A stretch of DNA of 64,000 nt. It comes from Leptotrichia sp. HSP-536. GTDB lineage: Bacteria; Fusobacteriota; Fusobacteriia; Fusobacteriales; Leptotrichiaceae. The notes below the pieces were generated by a model that saw only the letters and a program-made list of their open reading frames with translations, was not told where the DNA came from and did not search any database. The translations under genes were made by a program, and so were the position numbers. Shown piece by piece: positions 35,259-44,189 of the stretch (position 1 is its first letter; each line of letters opens with the position of its first letter). The stretch is from positions 2,232,001 through 2,296,000 of the forward strand of contig NZ_CP165647.1 in NCBI RefSeq assembly GCF_041199985.1, in the 5' to 3' direction.

Positions 35259-37164
35259 TTTGATCACCGTACATTTCTATAACATCGTTTAATATCATTA
35301 AAAGTCCCGAATAAAACATTAGCACTCTCTCTTTATCTATTTTGATTTTATAAGGAAGCAGTCTTAACCAGTGTATTATTTCATGAAAATAAATGCTCCT
35401 TACTGTTTCCTTATTAAATTTTAAATTCATATATTCATTTAATTTTTCAAAAAAATAAACGTATGTATGAGATTTAGTAAAAAGAAAATTAATTTTATTC
35501 TCCTCTACATTTATTTCATAAGTTTTCATCATAAATTCATATCCGCCATGTATTGATTGTAATAATTTTCCATAATCTAAGTTAGGTGAATCATGTATAT
35601 TTCCTGTATTAGGATCTATTATATAAAAACTATCTTCCCCATCTTCGCCTCTTGTACAAACAATATTTTCGATTGTTAAATCTCCATGTAATTCAGAATA
35701 TATATCGTTTTTAAATATTTCATAAAGATATTCTTTTGACAGGTATCCTAAATAATACTTTAAATTTTTATATGCTCTTCCATTTATAATTATTTCGTCA
35801 TATCCTGATAATTTCTTTATTACATTTGCTTCAAGGATTTTTTTCAGATTTATAGTGACTTTTGAGTCTATGTATCTTTCTATCGTTTCCTTATCAGCTT
35901 TTCGGATATTTTCAATGTAAACAAATTCATTTAACGCTTCTAATGCTTTTTTTGTTATATTCCAGCCTTTTTCATAAGGCATTGAATGAACATATTCAAA
36001 TAAAACTACAGCATTTGAATCATACTCCATGTCATAATAGCAATATTCTTTTGTTTTCTCCTGTTCAATGATTTTAGGTAAAGGCAACCCTTTTTCTTGT
36101 ATTTTTTCAATCCATCTTATTTGATCATATAATTTTTCCCTATCTTCAAATGCATATTTTCTATAAAATATTTTATCACCCTTCATACATAACATTGTTG
36201 TTGCATTTGATCCTGCAGAAAAATCTCTTATAATATTAATATTCTGATTTATTTTTAAATAATTATTGATGTATGTCTTATCTTTATCCATAAAATATTT
36301 TTCCAGAAACTGTAATCTTTCTTTACTATTTAGATTCGGTAATAGATTCAAATATTTTTCATTTGAATATTTTATAAAAGAATCCGACTTACTTCTTATA
36401 AATTTCGAATAAATTAATAATAAGAATATAGGAACACCTAAAAAAATATAGGAATAAAACAGAATTGGTTTCATATTTTGGGAAATTAAGCCAAATACAT
36501 CATTTGAAAACATTAAGGTAAAAACACCAATCAAAGTAAAATTGTACCCTTTTCCAATCAAAAATAACGAAAAAGAATAATATGAAAAAATATATAAAAT
36601 CCACATAGATATAGTTGTTGTAACCATTTTTACCTTGTTTATTTTTAAAAATATATCTTTAAAATTCCAAATTAAAGACCACATAAATTTCAGCAAATTA
36701 AGTTCTATACTCTGATTAAATAAAGAAGCTAATTTTAAAGAAAATATTTTTACATATTTTTTCAATCCATAAACAACTATTACTGCCAAAAATATTAATA
36801 ATGATAAAAACATATAAAAAATCAGATTTTTTTTTACTGCTTTATGTGAATCATTAAATAAAAAAAACATTAAAAATATTACCCCTACCACAATAACATC
36901 CAATATTCGATCAACTATTATCGTTGAAAAGGAAAAAGAATACTTATTTTCCATTTTTTTACCTGAATAAATGGCTCTAAAAATATCTCCAACTACTCTA
37001 AATGGTACGAATAAATTTATAAAATGCCCGACTGACAATGCTTGTATCAAATTTTTGGTTTTCGGTTCTTCATAAATATTTATAAATAACTTCCATCTTT
37101 GAATTCTTGTAATATGAGCTAAAAATAAAAATATTATAGCTCCAATCAAAAAAATTATATTCAT
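35245..37164 (-). CDS. Fusion: flippase-like membrane domain plus kinase-like phosphotransferase domain
   Basis: 639 residues. The first about 260 have eight or so membrane helices; FLAHITRIQRWKLFI, GHFINLFVPFRVVGDIFRA and ILDVIVVG fit the lysylphosphatidylglycerol-synthase/UPF0104 (YbhN-like) membrane family. From about 310 a soluble APH/choline-kinase-like fold follows: FYRKYAF with a probable ATP lysine, SELHGDLTIENIVC (HxDxxxxN loop, near 490) and FYIIDPNTGN with the metal Asp. The kinase may phosphorylate a sugar, polyol or amine that the membrane half or its neighbours use. I do not know this fusion; the role is inferred from domains and context. Confidence 0.75.
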   Translation of the reverse strand: MNIIFLIGAIIFLFLAHITRIQRWKLFINIYEEPKTKNLIQALSVGHFINLFVPFRVVGDIFRAIYSGKKMENKYSFSFSTIIVDRILDVIVVGVIFLMFFLFNDSHKAVKKNLIFYMFLSLLIFLAVIVVYGLKKYVKIFSLKLASLFNQSIELNLLKFMWSLIWNFKDIFLKINKVKMVTTTISMWILYIFSYYSFSLFLIGKGYNFTLIGVFTLMFSNDVFGLISQNMKPILFYSYIFLGVPIFLLLIYSKFIRSKSDSFIKYSNEKYLNLLPNLNSKERLQFLEKYFMDKDKTYINNYLKINQNINIIRDFSAGSNATTMLCMKGDKIFYRKYAFEDREKLYDQIRWIEKIQEKGLPLPKIIEQEKTKEYCYYDMEYDSNAVVLFEYVHSMPYEKGWNITKKALEALNEFVYIENIRKADKETIERYIDSKVTINLKKILEANVIKKLSGYDEIIINGRAYKNLKYYLGYLSKEYLYEIFKNDIYSELHGDLTIENIVCTRGEDGEDSFYIIDPNTGNIHDSPNLDYGKLLQSIHGGYEFMMKTYEINVEENKINFLFTKSHTYVYFFEKLNEYMNLKFNKETVRSIYFHEIIHWLRLLPYKIKIDKERVLMFYSGLLMILNDVIEMYGDQNEKN

Positions 37165-37182
37165 TTTAAAAAATTCCTTTCT

Positions 37183-37920
37183 TTATAAGAATTGTTTCAA
37201 ATCATATTTTTTTGATTCTTCATACTCAACAGGTGTTCCAAAAGATATATGTAAATCTGTTGAAAAAGACTTTATTTTCATTTTATTTTTAATCATAATA
37301 TTATAAATTCCACTCATAAAATATTCTTCATAATTGCAATTATGCAGGTATTCATTTGCTGATATTTTAAAAATTTCTTTATTTCTAAAATAGTATGCCC
37401 CACAAATTGCCTGATTACTTATAACTTTTTTCTCTTTAGTTTCTATAACATTATTTTTTTTATCAAAAGAAATATAACTGTATTTTTCATCACTTGAAGT
37501 AAAAGTTAAAAGTGCTCCGTCTATATTTTTGAAATCTTTTTTTAAGCAATATTTATAAAAAGAATCACTTAAAAAAGCATGATCGCAGTCATTAAACAGA
37601 ATCGGATTATCATTATCTATCAATTCTACGCCTTCCAAACACGTCAAAACCGCTCCATTTAATACTTTATCAATAACCTTTAATTGAGCTTCAGAATAAT
37701 ATTCTAAAATTTTTTTATCAATTTCATATTTTTCAACATGTTCTCTCAATACAATAAATATTAATTTTTCCACTTTCAAAAATTTTACAATTGATTGTGT
37801 TGCCCAAAAGAAAAAAGGCTTCCCATTCAAATTAATCAAGGGTTTAGGCTTTTCAATCCCTTCTTTTTTAAACCTTGTTCCTCCGCCGGCCATAGGTATT
37901 ATTAAATTTATATTTTCCAT
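37183..37920 (-). CDS. Sugar- or headgroup-phosphate nucleotidyltransferase
   Basis: 245 residues. The N-terminus IIPMAGGGTRFKKEGIEKPK is the signature of the nucleotidyltransferase fold (GGGTRF plus the substrate Lys in KPKPLI), followed by LFNDCDHAFL, where the Asp would bind metal. The group includes hexose-1-P, heptose-1-P and choline-P transferases; the substrate cannot be told. The start is ATG 37920 after GGGAG, not the TTG at 37926. It is 18 bases upstream of the flippase-kinase fusion, which suggests kinase and nucleotidyltransferase act in sequence. Confidence 0.82.
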   Translation of the reverse strand: MENINLIIPMAGGGTRFKKEGIEKPKPLINLNGKPFFFWATQSIVKFLKVEKLIFIVLREHVEKYEIDKKILEYYSEAQLKVIDKVLNGAVLTCLEGVELIDNDNPILFNDCDHAFLSDSFYKYCLKKDFKNIDGALLTFTSSDEKYSYISFDKKNNVIETKEKKVISNQAICGAYYFRNKEIFKISANEYLHNCNYEEYFMSGIYNIMIKNKMKIKSFSTDLHISFGTPVEYEESKKYDLKQFL

Positions 37921-37952
37921 AGTCAAACTCCCTAATAATAGTATTTTATACT

Positions 37953-38966
37953 TTATAGCTTGCTCAATAAATTACATTGATATTCAATAACCTTTCTAAG
38001 ACCTTCTTCAACATTTATCTTAGGAGACCAGTTATACTCATTTTTTGCATATGTGTTATCACAGAGGGAATATTTATTAATTTCTTCTTTTAAGATAGAA
38101 TCTTTTATTTTATAAAAACCTTCATAAAGTTCAGGATATTTCTCCCAATAATGAGCATCATTAGCATATTCAGGTTTAATATTCTTTTTCATTATTTTTG
38201 ATGCAATTTCATACATCTCATTTACGGAATAATTTGTCAATGAAGAACAGTTGACACAATCAAAACCTTCTCCTTTTTGAACTGCAATTGCTAAATCTAT
38301 AAGATCGTCTACATATACATAGTCTCTTCTTTGGTTTCCATCTGAATGAAAAATTGGAGTTCTATCATAATAGAGTTCTCTAATCATATAAGCAACAAAA
38401 GGTGGCTGTTTTCTTAAACAATCTATATGAGGTCCATAAACATTTGCAAAACGAATACAAGTAACACTCATTCCATAAGTATCACAAAAAGATTGAGCAA
38501 ATCTTTCTGCAACATATTTAGTATTTGGATAAATCAATGTAGGAAGCTCAAATTTGTCTTCTTTCGTTGGAAAATTTTTATCATTCTCATAAATCGCATT
38601 CGTACTTGCCTGAATTACTTTTTTTACTCCAAACTTTCTACTATTTTCCAGTATATTTACAAAACCTGTTGTATTAACATCTATCGCTTCCTGTGGATTA
38701 GACTGGCAATCTGGAAGTGGAGCAATTCCTGCAATATTATAAACATAATCTACATCTCCATTTTTTAGTAATGAACCTATACCCTCTCTATCTCGAATAT
38801 CCATTCTAATTATCTCATCTCTAAAATCATAATCTGGAAAAATAAGGTTATCTTCTTTTCCATAAGAAAAATTATCAATAAGAATTAATTCATTTTTGTC
38901 TTTCCATAAACGATATGCAAGTTGAGATCCGATAAATCCGGCAGCTCCTGTTATTAATATTTTCAT
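37953..38966 (-). CDS. NAD-dependent epimerase/dehydratase
   Basis: 337-residue extended SDR acting on a nucleotide sugar. GAAGFIGSQLA at 7-17 binds NAD, the active site is Ser/Thr in QASTNAIYE and the pair Tyr/Lys in YPNTK near 145, with FANVYGP and the C-terminal YVYVDDLIDLAI typical of UDP-glucose 4-epimerase-like enzymes. Its ATG overlaps the stop of the GT2 gene (ATGA). In the block with the nucleotidyltransferase and kinase it may remodel the activated sugar. Exact substrate unknown. Confidence 0.86.
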   Translation of the reverse strand: MKILITGAAGFIGSQLAYRLWKDKNELILIDNFSYGKEDNLIFPDYDFRDEIIRMDIRDREGIGSLLKNGDVDYVYNIAGIAPLPDCQSNPQEAIDVNTTGFVNILENSRKFGVKKVIQASTNAIYENDKNFPTKEDKFELPTLIYPNTKYVAERFAQSFCDTYGMSVTCIRFANVYGPHIDCLRKQPPFVAYMIRELYYDRTPIFHSDGNQRRDYVYVDDLIDLAIAVQKGEGFDCVNCSSLTNYSVNEMYEIASKIMKKNIKPEYANDAHYWEKYPELYEGFYKIKDSILKEEINKYSLCDNTYAKNEYNWSPKINVEEGLRKVIEYQCNLLSKL

Positions 38967-39682
38967 AATTTTTCACCTCTTCTTTTCAATTGCTTTTTTA
39001 AATTATATGTGGATATAACCATTCGTTTTGTAGCTTTAAATACTGCCGGAAGTCCTGTTCCGAAAAAAGCTCTTCCATTAATTCTTTCTGAAAACATAAT
39101 ATCATAACGTATTATTTTCATTTTGTTTTTTTTAGCCATATAAAAAGCATATGTATCAAATGCAAAATCTACAGGTGGATTAATCCAGCTGTTAAAAAAC
39201 TCTTTAGAAAAAAAATTAGGTTGCGCTCCAATATCATGTAAAATTTCTCCAAATAATATTGATTCAAATAAAGACATCCCCAAAGTAACTATTCTCTTAA
39301 AAAGAGGACGTTTTCTTCTACGACCTTTTAAGAATATATTTTTATTCCATGAATTTTCTTCTAAAATTTTATATGATTTAAGAACATCACTTGGAGTTGT
39401 CTGCATATCTGCATGCATCCACCCTAAAAAATCTCCTTTTGCTTCTTTTAAACCTTGAAGAATACCATAACCATATCCTTTATTTATAGGAACTAGCACA
39501 GTTCTTGCAAATAAATATTTAGGAAGCAATTTTTTTAAAACTTCATCTGAATTATCAGTCGAACCGTTATTAACTAATATTATTTCTATATCTTCGTTTG
39601 TCAAAATACTATCAAATTTATCAAGAATTATCGGTATATTCTCTTCTTCATTATAACATGGTATAACAATAGACATTTTCAT
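38963..39682 (-). CDS. Family 2 glycosyltransferase, DPM1/GtrB-like
   Basis: 239 residues. SIVIPCYNEEENIP, VNNGSTDNS, PINKGYGYGILQGLKEAKGD and FLGWMHADMQTTP (the DxD-like metal site) match polyprenyl-phosphate sugar transferases. Unlike most GtrB proteins there is no pair of C-terminal membrane helices; the end is short and basic. It likely loads a sugar on undecaprenyl phosphate for flipping by the GtrA-like protein encoded just upstream (51 bases). Start ATG 39682; a second ATG lies two codons in. Confidence 0.85.
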   Translation of the reverse strand: MKMSIVIPCYNEEENIPIILDKFDSILTNEDIEIILVNNGSTDNSDEVLKKLLPKYLFARTVLVPINKGYGYGILQGLKEAKGDFLGWMHADMQTTPSDVLKSYKILEENSWNKNIFLKGRRRKRPLFKRIVTLGMSLFESILFGEILHDIGAQPNFFSKEFFNSWINPPVDFAFDTYAFYMAKKNKMKIIRYDIMFSERINGRAFFGTGLPAVFKATKRMVISTYNLKKQLKRRGEKL

Positions 39683-39733
39683 TATTCTTATTCTCCTTTA
39701 TGGACTTAGTTGAGAAATATAACAGTTTATAGC

Positions 39734-40114
39734 TTATTTTTTAAAAATTAAAAATTTTGAAGTTATATAATTTAATATTATCCCTATTACATTGGAAATT
39801 ATTTTTAGCAATTTATCATCCTGTTTAAAAACTTCAACACCTATAACCATAATTCCAACATCTAAAACTCCTGTTATATATCTTGTAAAAGCAAAAAATA
39901 AAAATTCTTTTAATATTTTGTTTTTCAATTTTTCTTTTTTTTCAAAAACAAAATTTTTATTTGCAAAGAAAGAAAATATTAAAGCTAAAATCCATGCAAT
40001 TATACTTGATAAAATATAATTCAGATTCAAAACACTTCTTAAAATAAAATAAATAAAGATATTCAAAAAAGTAGTTAATGCTCCAATTATACCGTATTTA
40101 AAAATTTCTATCAT
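39734..40114 (-). CDS. GtrA family membrane protein
   Basis: 126 residues, four membrane helices. FKYGIIGALTTFLNIFIYF, ALIFSFFANKNFVFEKK and the last helix ending TSKFLIFKK are the GtrA pattern. The family is thought to flip polyprenyl-phosphate sugars across the inner membrane. Upstream is a large multi-pass protein, and downstream a GtrB-like GT2: together a Gtr-type three-part module. ATG at 40114. Confidence 0.88.
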   Translation of the reverse strand: MIEIFKYGIIGALTTFLNIFIYFILRSVLNLNYILSSIIAWILALIFSFFANKNFVFEKKEKLKNKILKEFLFFAFTRYITGVLDVGIMVIGVEVFKQDDKLLKIISNVIGIILNYITSKFLIFKK

Positions 40115-40154
40115 TTATTCCTCTATATTTCCTTTCTAAAATTTTATTCTTCTT

Positions 40155-42470
40155 TTACGGTGTTCCTATTACAATTTCAGGAACTATATATGCTTTCTTA
40201 TTATTTTCATTTACAAATTGAATTTTCACTATTTCTTTATTTGGAAAATCATTTTTAAACCCAATATAACTTCTTTCCTTATCATTAAGCTGTAGTAACT
40301 CTAATACTTTATTTCCTTGTATATCATATCCTATAAGTTTTATTTTATCAAAATTATAATCTCTTACTCTTTTTGTATACAGATATTCTAATTTAAGCGG
40401 TTTAGGTAATACCATTTCTGTTATTTCCTCTTTTGAATTTAAATCATCTAAATAGTATTTTTCGCCTAAAAAAAATGTATACTCCATTTTTTCAATTTGT
40501 TTCCCAATATAATAGCCTTTTTGGTTTTCCATTATAAAAAATGGATAAATCGGAAGAGTCCAGCTTTTATTTTTATAAAATTTTGAATATATTTTCCAGT
40601 CAGAATGAACTTCATTATATTTGAAAATATTATCATTTATCAATAGTGAATATTTTATTACAATAAAAAATATTAAAAAATTATATAAAATTATTAGTTC
40701 TTTCCTATTTTTTTTTGTGTATTTTTTTAAAATAAAAGGTATCAATATTAATATTAATAACATAGGAATTTTTGTTAATACTGCAAATCTTGTATTTATT
40801 GCACTGAATTCTGTTGACCATAAATTTAAACCACTCCATACCTTAGATATAACATTCAAATATGAATTAATAAAAATCAAGGATAACAAACTCAATACTA
40901 CAACACTTTCTCTATTTTTATTCTTAATACTGATATACACTAATATTCCTGCTGCTATTATAAACATTATTAAATATACCACATTTAAATTAAATGCATT
41001 TTGAGTTTTCTCTATTCCAAAGTTAAATATACTTATAAATTGTTGTACAATTTGATGTGTTCCTATATTTATTATTTCTAAAATTTTTAGTCTGCCTACC
41101 GGTCTAAGCCACACCCAAGTATGTCTTCCTACAATTTTGTATTCAGGTTCATTAGCAAACCTTATCCAATTTTTTGTATGTCTATATGTATAGGCTAATT
41201 GTATCATTGTTGACAGCATTATACAAATAAGAAAGATTTTATCTCTTATTTTCAATTTTTTCCATAACAATATTAAAATTCCCATTGCTACAGGTAATAA
41301 TGTAATATAATGTAATTTTGAAATACATAATAATACTGTTAATATCATTAATAATATATAATTTTTTTTCTTTAATTCATTAAAGTCTATCAAACTTATA
41401 TAAAAAATCATTATTATATTCATATATCCAAATGTTATAAATGTATGAGTTTGTAAATATGGAAATATATTAAAAGCTGAAAACAGTATACTTATTGTAA
41501 ATCTAAAAAATATATTTCCGTACTTTTTAAATCTATGTAATGTAAAAATAGAAGCCCCAAAACTTATAATTAAAATCGCTACATTTGACATAAAAAAAAT
41601 TGTCCATTTGGCACTAAATCCTAATTTTGTTATAAAAATTGCTATTAATCTATGAAATAAAGGAAAATAGCCACCTTCCATTCTAAAAACATTTTCTAAA
41701 ATCCCTTTTTCACGAGCATAATAAAAGAAATCAAAAAATTCTTCAGCAATAGGTTCTGTTCTAAATGTCAGTACAGGAGCTTTTATATTTATTAAAAAAA
41801 AGGCTATTAATGCTGTCACTATATATATTTTAATGTTATTTTTTTTCTGTTTTCTAATCAATTTTAAAAAATAAAAATAACTCAATATTGCTAAAAATAA
41901 AAATATAATTTGTCCTGTTACTATAGCATTTATCTCATAAAACTCTATTCTCTGAACTAGTGATTTTTCTGTATTTTCTCCATTTTGAAATAATTCTCCA
42001 TACATAATATCTTCCGTTTCATGCATAGATACTGAATTTCCTACTTCTCCATCAATTCCTTCTATTCTTAATATAGCCTCTCCTTTTTTAAATTGAAAAA
42101 AATTAAGATTAAAAAAATAAATTTCATTATCTTTTATTTTAGACATATCCACTATTTCTACTTTTTTCTTACTTCCTTGTGATAATTCAATTTTTATTTT
42201 CCCTTTATTATTTCTTCCATATGTTGTAAATGAAACTCCATATTTTGTTATATACCCAGGAATATAAACTTTTTGCTGAAAGACTGTTCCTCGTGATAAT
42301 TCTTTAGCTATTTCCCAATTATAAAATCTAGAAGTTTCTTCTTTTTGCGATTCATTTTTTATTGCTACTATTGATGGAATAACTATTCCAATAAGTAAAA
42401 AAAATACCCAAATAATTAGAGATTTTGAAAATTTTATTTTTTGTTTTTTTATATTATAAAAATTGTTCAC
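40155..42470 (-). CDS. Large multi-pass membrane protein, possible GT-C type sugar transferase
   Basis: 771 residues. One membrane helix (about 17-38), a soluble region outside the membrane (about 40-185), then about ten helices (185-600) and a final outside tail (about 600-771). An acidic segment after the second helix (TFRTEPIAEEFFDFFYY) resembles the first-loop acidic residues of GT-C enzymes, but no family signature is certain. Beside GtrA and a GtrB-like gene it is a good candidate for the serotype-specific transferase. It starts with GTG at 42470. A polymerase or ligase role is the alternative. Confidence 0.65.
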   Translation of the reverse strand: MNNFYNIKKQKIKFSKSLIIWVFFLLIGIVIPSIVAIKNESQKEETSRFYNWEIAKELSRGTVFQQKVYIPGYITKYGVSFTTYGRNNKGKIKIELSQGSKKKVEIVDMSKIKDNEIYFFNLNFFQFKKGEAILRIEGIDGEVGNSVSMHETEDIMYGELFQNGENTEKSLVQRIEFYEINAIVTGQIIFLFLAILSYFYFLKLIRKQKKNNIKIYIVTALIAFFLINIKAPVLTFRTEPIAEEFFDFFYYAREKGILENVFRMEGGYFPLFHRLIAIFITKLGFSAKWTIFFMSNVAILIISFGASIFTLHRFKKYGNIFFRFTISILFSAFNIFPYLQTHTFITFGYMNIIMIFYISLIDFNELKKKNYILLMILTVLLCISKLHYITLLPVAMGILILLWKKLKIRDKIFLICIMLSTMIQLAYTYRHTKNWIRFANEPEYKIVGRHTWVWLRPVGRLKILEIINIGTHQIVQQFISIFNFGIEKTQNAFNLNVVYLIMFIIAAGILVYISIKNKNRESVVVLSLLSLIFINSYLNVISKVWSGLNLWSTEFSAINTRFAVLTKIPMLLILILIPFILKKYTKKNRKELIILYNFLIFFIVIKYSLLINDNIFKYNEVHSDWKIYSKFYKNKSWTLPIYPFFIMENQKGYYIGKQIEKMEYTFFLGEKYYLDDLNSKEEITEMVLPKPLKLEYLYTKRVRDYNFDKIKLIGYDIQGNKVLELLQLNDKERSYIGFKNDFPNKEIVKIQFVNENNKKAYIVPEIVIGTP

Positions 42471-42503
42471 TGACTATTCACCCTTCAAATTAAAATAATT
42501 TAT

Positions 42504-43244
42504 CTAGTTCTCTGTAGTATGTTCTATATATTCTTTCAAGATTTCATTAGGAGTCCCACTTCTTTTTATTTTTCCTGATTCTATCCAAATTACTTTATTA
42601 CATAACTTTTCCATTATATGTAAATCATGAGATACTATAACTATAGTAATTCCTTTATCCCTTAATTCTTGCATTTTCCTAAAACATTTTGACTGAAAAT
42701 TGGCATCTCCTACTGATAATATCTCATCTATTAAAAGTATCTCCGCTTCTACATTAATTGCAACTGAAAAAGCTAGCCTCATATACATTCCAGAAGAATA
42801 TGTCCTAATTGGACTATCTATAAATTCTTCTAATTCTGAAAATTTAATGATTGTATCCAGCTTAGAATCAATCTCCTTTTTGGTTAATCCATATATAGAA
42901 GCATTTATATAAATATTTTCTCTACCACTCATATCTGGATGAAATCCTGCTCCAAGTTCTATTAAACTAGATACTTTTCCATTTATTTTTATACTTCCTG
43001 AATCTGGATATATAATTTTTGTAATTAATTTTAATAAAGTACTTTTTCCGGAGCCATTTTTTCCAATTATACCTAAAATATCTCCTTTTTCTATATCAAA
43101 AGATATTCCTTTAAGGATATTATTTTTAACATATGCGTTTCTACTCTTAAAAAATAATATTCTTTCTTTTAATGTAAATCCTTTATCCTTATAAATCTTA
43201 AAACTCTTTTTTACATTCTCTACACTTATAGCTATTTCCTTCAT
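42504..43244 (-). CDS. wzt: ABC transporter ATP-binding protein for polysaccharide export (Wzt-like)
   Basis: 246 residues. Walker A GIIGKNGSGKST near 58-69, signature YSSGMYMRLAFSVAI near 145, Walker B ILLIDEILSVGDANFQSKC, and H-loop IVSHDLHIMEKLC. The long N-terminal stretch before Walker A and the GENIYINASIYGL segment are typical of polysaccharide and teichoic acid exporters. It lacks the C-terminal carbohydrate-binding domain of O9a-type Wzt. It overlaps the permease gene by one base (TAATG), so it is coupled to it. Confidence 0.92.
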   Translation of the reverse strand: MKEIAISVENVKKSFKIYKDKGFTLKERILFFKSRNAYVKNNILKGISFDIEKGDILGIIGKNGSGKSTLLKLITKIIYPDSGSIKINGKVSSLIELGAGFHPDMSGRENIYINASIYGLTKKEIDSKLDTIIKFSELEEFIDSPIRTYSSGMYMRLAFSVAINVEAEILLIDEILSVGDANFQSKCFRKMQELRDKGITIVIVSHDLHIMEKLCNKVIWIESGKIKRSGTPNEILKEYIEHTTEN

Positions 43245-44017
43245 TATAGTTCCTCCGCAAAGCTTTTTTGCAATTTTTCAAACACAAAATATCCAACAAA
43301 TATCATAATTACACTATATAATACAGCACTTCCAAAAAATGAAAAATCTGGTATTTTTTTATAATACAATATTTCTCTATAAAATATTATAATACTTGTC
43401 ATCGGATTCATTAAAAATATTCCTCTATATTCTGAAGGAACCATATCCATTGAATAAACAATTGGTGTTGCATAAAACCAGGCCATTATAACTATATTCA
43501 AAATATACTCCAAATCTCTAAAGAATACATCTAATGCAGCAAATATAAAGGTAATACCTAATACCATTATATATTGTAAAATCATGATAACTGGTAACAA
43601 TAAGACATACCAGCTTAATCCAACTTCACTAAAAGATACTGTTAGAATAACTACTATCATTGTGTAAACCATATTCATAAATGCTGCATTTACAGTAGCT
43701 ATTGGCAATACTATTCGAGGAAAATAAATTTTTTTTACTAAATCCTTATTAGCTACTATACTAACAGATCCCGCTTGAATACATGTTGTAAAAAAAATCC
43801 ATGGAACAAGTCCTACAAATAGATAAATATGAAAATTTTTTATATTAGATTTTAAAATAACAGAAAATACAATTGTATAAATTATCAATTGTAGTAACGG
43901 ATTTAAAAATGTCCAAAAAAAACCTAAAATAGAACCTTTATATCTTACTTTGAGCTCTTTATTAACTAAACTATAAATCATCTGTCTGTAATTATATATT
44001 TCTTTCAATATTTTCAT
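43244..44017 (-). CDS. wzm: ABC transporter permease for polysaccharide export (Wzm-like)
   Basis: 257 residues with six membrane helices, ABC-2 type. ELKVRYKGSILGFFWTFLNPL near 22-42 is the family hallmark, followed by FLFVGLVPWIFF and VPSEYRGIFLMNPMTSIIIFYREIL. With the ATPase it would move the lipid-linked polymer from the cytoplasm to the periplasm. Start ATG 44017. A 172-base gap without recognisable signals separates it from the MBOAT gene upstream. Confidence 0.92.
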   Translation of the reverse strand: MKILKEIYNYRQMIYSLVNKELKVRYKGSILGFFWTFLNPLLQLIIYTIVFSVILKSNIKNFHIYLFVGLVPWIFFTTCIQAGSVSIVANKDLVKKIYFPRIVLPIATVNAAFMNMVYTMIVVILTVSFSEVGLSWYVLLLPVIMILQYIMVLGITFIFAALDVFFRDLEYILNIVIMAWFYATPIVYSMDMVPSEYRGIFLMNPMTSIIIFYREILYYKKIPDFSFFGSAVLYSVIMIFVGYFVFEKLQKSFAEEL

Positions 44018-44189
44018 TTAAATTAATTTCCTTTCTTTTAATCTAATTAATACTATTCTCGATTTAAACAATAGATACTTTATTAATTTTAATTATATAC
44101 TCTTTAGAAAGATACAAAGACCTCTTGTTATAAAAACTACTTCTATTTTTTACTAATACTCTAATATAATTTTTGATTTTTTAGAATAC

